Assembly (NCBI GenBank): GCA_030532425.1
Contig: JAUNLD010000010.1
Span: 9,552-62,180 of the forward strand
Source of the DNA: Lautropia sp.
GTDB lineage: Bacteria; Pseudomonadota; Gammaproteobacteria; Burkholderiales; Burkholderiaceae_E
Reading direction: 5' to 3'
DNA length: 52,629 bases
This document shows, in pieces, positions 51,213 to 52,629 of this stretch (position 1 is its first letter; each line of letters begins with the position of its first letter). The notes below the pieces were generated by a model that ran no database searches, had not been told where the DNA came from, and saw only the letters and a list, made by a program, of their open reading frames with translations. The position numbers were made by a program, and so were the translations under genes.

Positions 51213-51313
51213 GAAAAGCCTCCTCCGGATTCGTCGCCATTGCGTGATGGCGACGAGTACCTGGTTCTGCTGGCAGCCTGGTCGACCCGAAGTGTCGCCA
51301 GGCTGCCTTTTTT
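51213..51313 (+). ncRNA. Candidate small regulatory RNA with anti-Shine-Dalgarno tract
   Basis: An extended -10 (TGCTATCCT, 51198-51206) would start a transcript near 51213 of about 100 nt. It begins with a purine-rich start, then CCTCCTCC (51219-51226) predicted unpaired, then a 9-bp hairpin TCGTCGCCA/TGGCGACGA (51231-51256), and ends in a strong terminator. No annotated plus-strand gene lies upstream to use that terminator. No -35 is evident. The 5' end is an inference. Confidence 0.5.
51272..51313 (+). terminator. Strong orphan Rho-independent terminator
   Basis: GGCAGCCTGG, a bulged T, then CGAC pair with the reverse complement at 51293-51307, followed by T6 (51308-51313). One of the best terminators in the window, yet nothing annotated precedes it on this strand within 3 kb. 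Confidence 0.85.
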
Positions 51314-51525
51314 CGTTGGATGACAAGAAGATCAGAGGTTTTCTTTCAGGGCAGGCCGAGTCACGTTGAAGCTGACGCCTGACTGGCTGAACGAAGTGGA
51401 ACCGGATCCATTGATGTCCGCTGCTGACCCTCGTGGCAAGCGCATGTGGCCCCCGGGGGCGCTGACGCCCGCCCCCCGTTCCCTGCCGTCCGGCAGGTGG
51501 CGGGCGCCGGCCCGGGCGCGGGTGT

Positions 51526-51552
51526 TAAAGAATCGCTCACGGCATCCGAATA
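51526..51552 (+). promoter_or_regulatory. Sigma-28 promoter of motA-motB
   Basis: TAAAGAAT (51526-51533), 11 nt, TCCGAATA (51545-51552), with correct spacing, 50 bp before motA. The segment upstream (51482-51497) also holds a CCTGCC/GGCAGG hairpin. Confidence 0.72.
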
Positions 51553-51601
51553 GAGGGACAGCGCCTCTGGTGCGCCAACCAGTCAAGGGATACACAACAT
51601 C

Positions 51602-52459
51602 ATGTTTGTCATCATCGGATATATCGTTGTCCTGGGCTCCGTCATCGGCGGTTATGCGATGGCGGGTGGCCACATCGGGGCACTGTTCCAGCCGCTGGAG
51701 CTGCTGATGATCGGGGGCGGGGCCTTTGGGGCCTTCATCGTGGCCAACCCCGGAAAGGATCTCAAGGCGATCATGGGTGCGCTGCCGGCCGTGTTCAAGG
51801 GATCGAAGTACACCAAGGATCGTTATCTGGCGCTGATGGCGATGTTGTACGACGTGTTGAACAAGGCCCGCAAGGAAGGGTTGATGGCGATCGAGAACGA
51901 TGTCGAGCAGCCCGAGAGCAGCCCGCTGTTTTCACGCTACCCGGAACTGGTGGCCGATCATCACCTGATCGAGTTTGTGACGGACTATCTGCGGATGATG
52001 ATTTCCGGCAATCTCAATGCGCTGGAGATCGAGAACCTGATGGACAACGAGATGGAAACCCATCACCACGAGGCGATGGTGCCGGCCCACTCGATACAGA
52101 AGATGGCCGATGGCCTGCCGGCATTTGGCATCGTCGCAGCGGTGATGGGGGTGGTCCACACGATGGGCTCGGTGGGCCAGCCTCCGGCGATTCTGGGCGA
52201 GATGATCGCGCACGCGCTGGTGGGTACCTTTCTGGGCATCCTGATGGCCTACGGTTTTGTGGGGCCGATTGCCGATCTGCTGACGCAGAAAACCAATGAG
52301 GCGGCCAAGGAGTTGCAGTGTGTGAAGGTGACGCTGCTGGCCAGCATGCAGGGTTATGCGCCGGCGATCTGCGTAGAGTTCGGGCGCAAGGTGCTTTATT
52401 CGACCGAGCGGCCCAAGTTTGCCGAGCTGGAAGGTCACGTCAAGCAGAAGAGGGCCTGA
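51602..52459 (+). CDS. motA: Flagellar motor stator protein MotA
   Basis: Proton-channel stator subunit in the inner membrane, 285 residues. Four hydrophobic helices, the N-terminal FVIIGYIVVLGSVIGGYAMAGG, the cytoplasmic loop with EIENLMDNEMETHHHEA (split) that meets FliG, and the conserved LPAFGIVAAVMGVVHTMG and PPAILGEMIAHALVGTFLGI segments are present. Preceded by AAGGGA and a sigma-28 promoter; 3 bp separate it from motB. Confidence 0.96.
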   Translation: MFVIIGYIVVLGSVIGGYAMAGGHIGALFQPLELLMIGGGAFGAFIVANPGKDLKAIMGALPAVFKGSKYTKDRYLALMAMLYDVLNKARKEGLMAIENDVEQPESSPLFSRYPELVADHHLIEFVTDYLRMMISGNLNALEIENLMDNEMETHHHEAMVPAHSIQKMADGLPAFGIVAAVMGVVHTMGSVGQPPAILGEMIAHALVGTFLGILMAYGFVGPIADLLTQKTNEAAKELQCVKVTLLASMQGYAPAICVEFGRKVLYSTERPKFAELEGHVKQKRA

Positions 52460-52462
52460 GCG

Positions 52463-52629
52463 ATGTCGGGGCCTGCATCGAAGAAAGTCCAGCCGATCGT
52501 CATCAAGCGGATCAAGAAGGGGGGGCATGGCCACCACGGCGGGGCCTGGAAGATTGCCTATGCCGACTTCGTGACGGCGATGATGGCCTTCTTCCTGCTG
52601 ATGTGGCTGCTGAGTTCGGCCAGCGAGAA
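52463..52629 (+). CDS. motB: Flagellar motor stator protein MotB (cut by window end)
   Basis: The first 55 residues are present. A basic N-terminus ([15 protein letters not shown]) is followed by the single membrane helix [21 protein letters not shown], in which D35 corresponds to the proton-carrying aspartate (D32 in E. coli). The peptidoglycan-binding OmpA-like part lies beyond the window. Confidence 0.94.
   Translation, partial: MSGPASKKVQPIVIKRIKKGGHGHHGGAWKIAYADFVTAMMAFFLLMWLLSSASE

Noticed and set aside
51198-51314. c-di-GMP (GEMM) riboswitch controlling motA
   Set aside because: An AAAGCCTCC fragment looked similar, but the tetraloop-receptor arm and the second conserved helix are missing and a strong terminator closes the element well before motA.
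50502-51323. A 273-codon plus-strand frame before motA
   Set aside because: It starts inside the GT2 gene and runs through the terminator hairpin; no homology is recognised. The RNA interpretation fits better.

Overview
The window reads as a high-GC betaproteobacterial chromosome segment, most likely from the Burkholderiales. The evidence is an FlhDC-type flagellar hierarchy, sigma-28 promoters of the TAAAG-N11-GCCGATAT type, and the neighbourhood hrpA / argA / yggX. I cannot name the genus with confidence. Most genes are tightly packed with ATGA or TGATG overlaps.

Layout. (1) 1-9.8 kb: a GlpT-type antiporter, then a four-gene Nik/Dpp-type ABC importer with a fused double ATPase, all on the minus strand. 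Divergent from these are a FecR-like protein that lacks the usual N-terminal anti-sigma domain and a DUF1439 (YceB-like) protein, facing a MipA/OmpV outer-membrane protein. (2) 10-21 kb: a REC-GGDEF-EAL protein, rpiA, yggX, argA, a MntA-HepT toxin-antitoxin pair, the DEAH helicase hrpA and a GGDEF cyclase. (3) 21-41.8 kb: a large flagellar block. On the minus strand lie fliFGHIJK and fliLMNOPQR, ycgR-fliT-fliS, fliD, an inserted Rpn-type nuclease gene, and two tandem flagellin genes with identical coding sequences. fliE and flhDC are on the plus strand. (4) 41.9-50.7 kb: a visibly less GC-rich block of probable flagellin or surface glycosylation genes: a double glycosyltransferase, a FemAB-like acyltransferase, a methyltransferase, a dinucleotide-binding protein, a FdtA-type ketoisomerase, a DegT-type aminotransferase, and a GT2-TPR protein. 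(5) 51.6 kb to the end: motA and the start of motB.

How it works together. FlhDC would switch on the basal body and export genes. Sigma-28 promoters that I can read directly precede both flagellins, fliS and motA, with a weaker candidate before fliD. The GGDEF and EAL proteins and the PilZ brake YcgR supply a c-di-GMP input to motility. The glycosylation block sits where motAB would directly follow flhDC in many relatives, which suggests that its product decorates the flagellin.

The most interesting signals are: the homogenised flagellin pair with a shared leader element; a probable unannotated small RNA just before motA, with an exposed anti-Shine-Dalgarno tract and a strong terminator; the two-module glycosyltransferase next to flhDC; and the truncated FecR unit.
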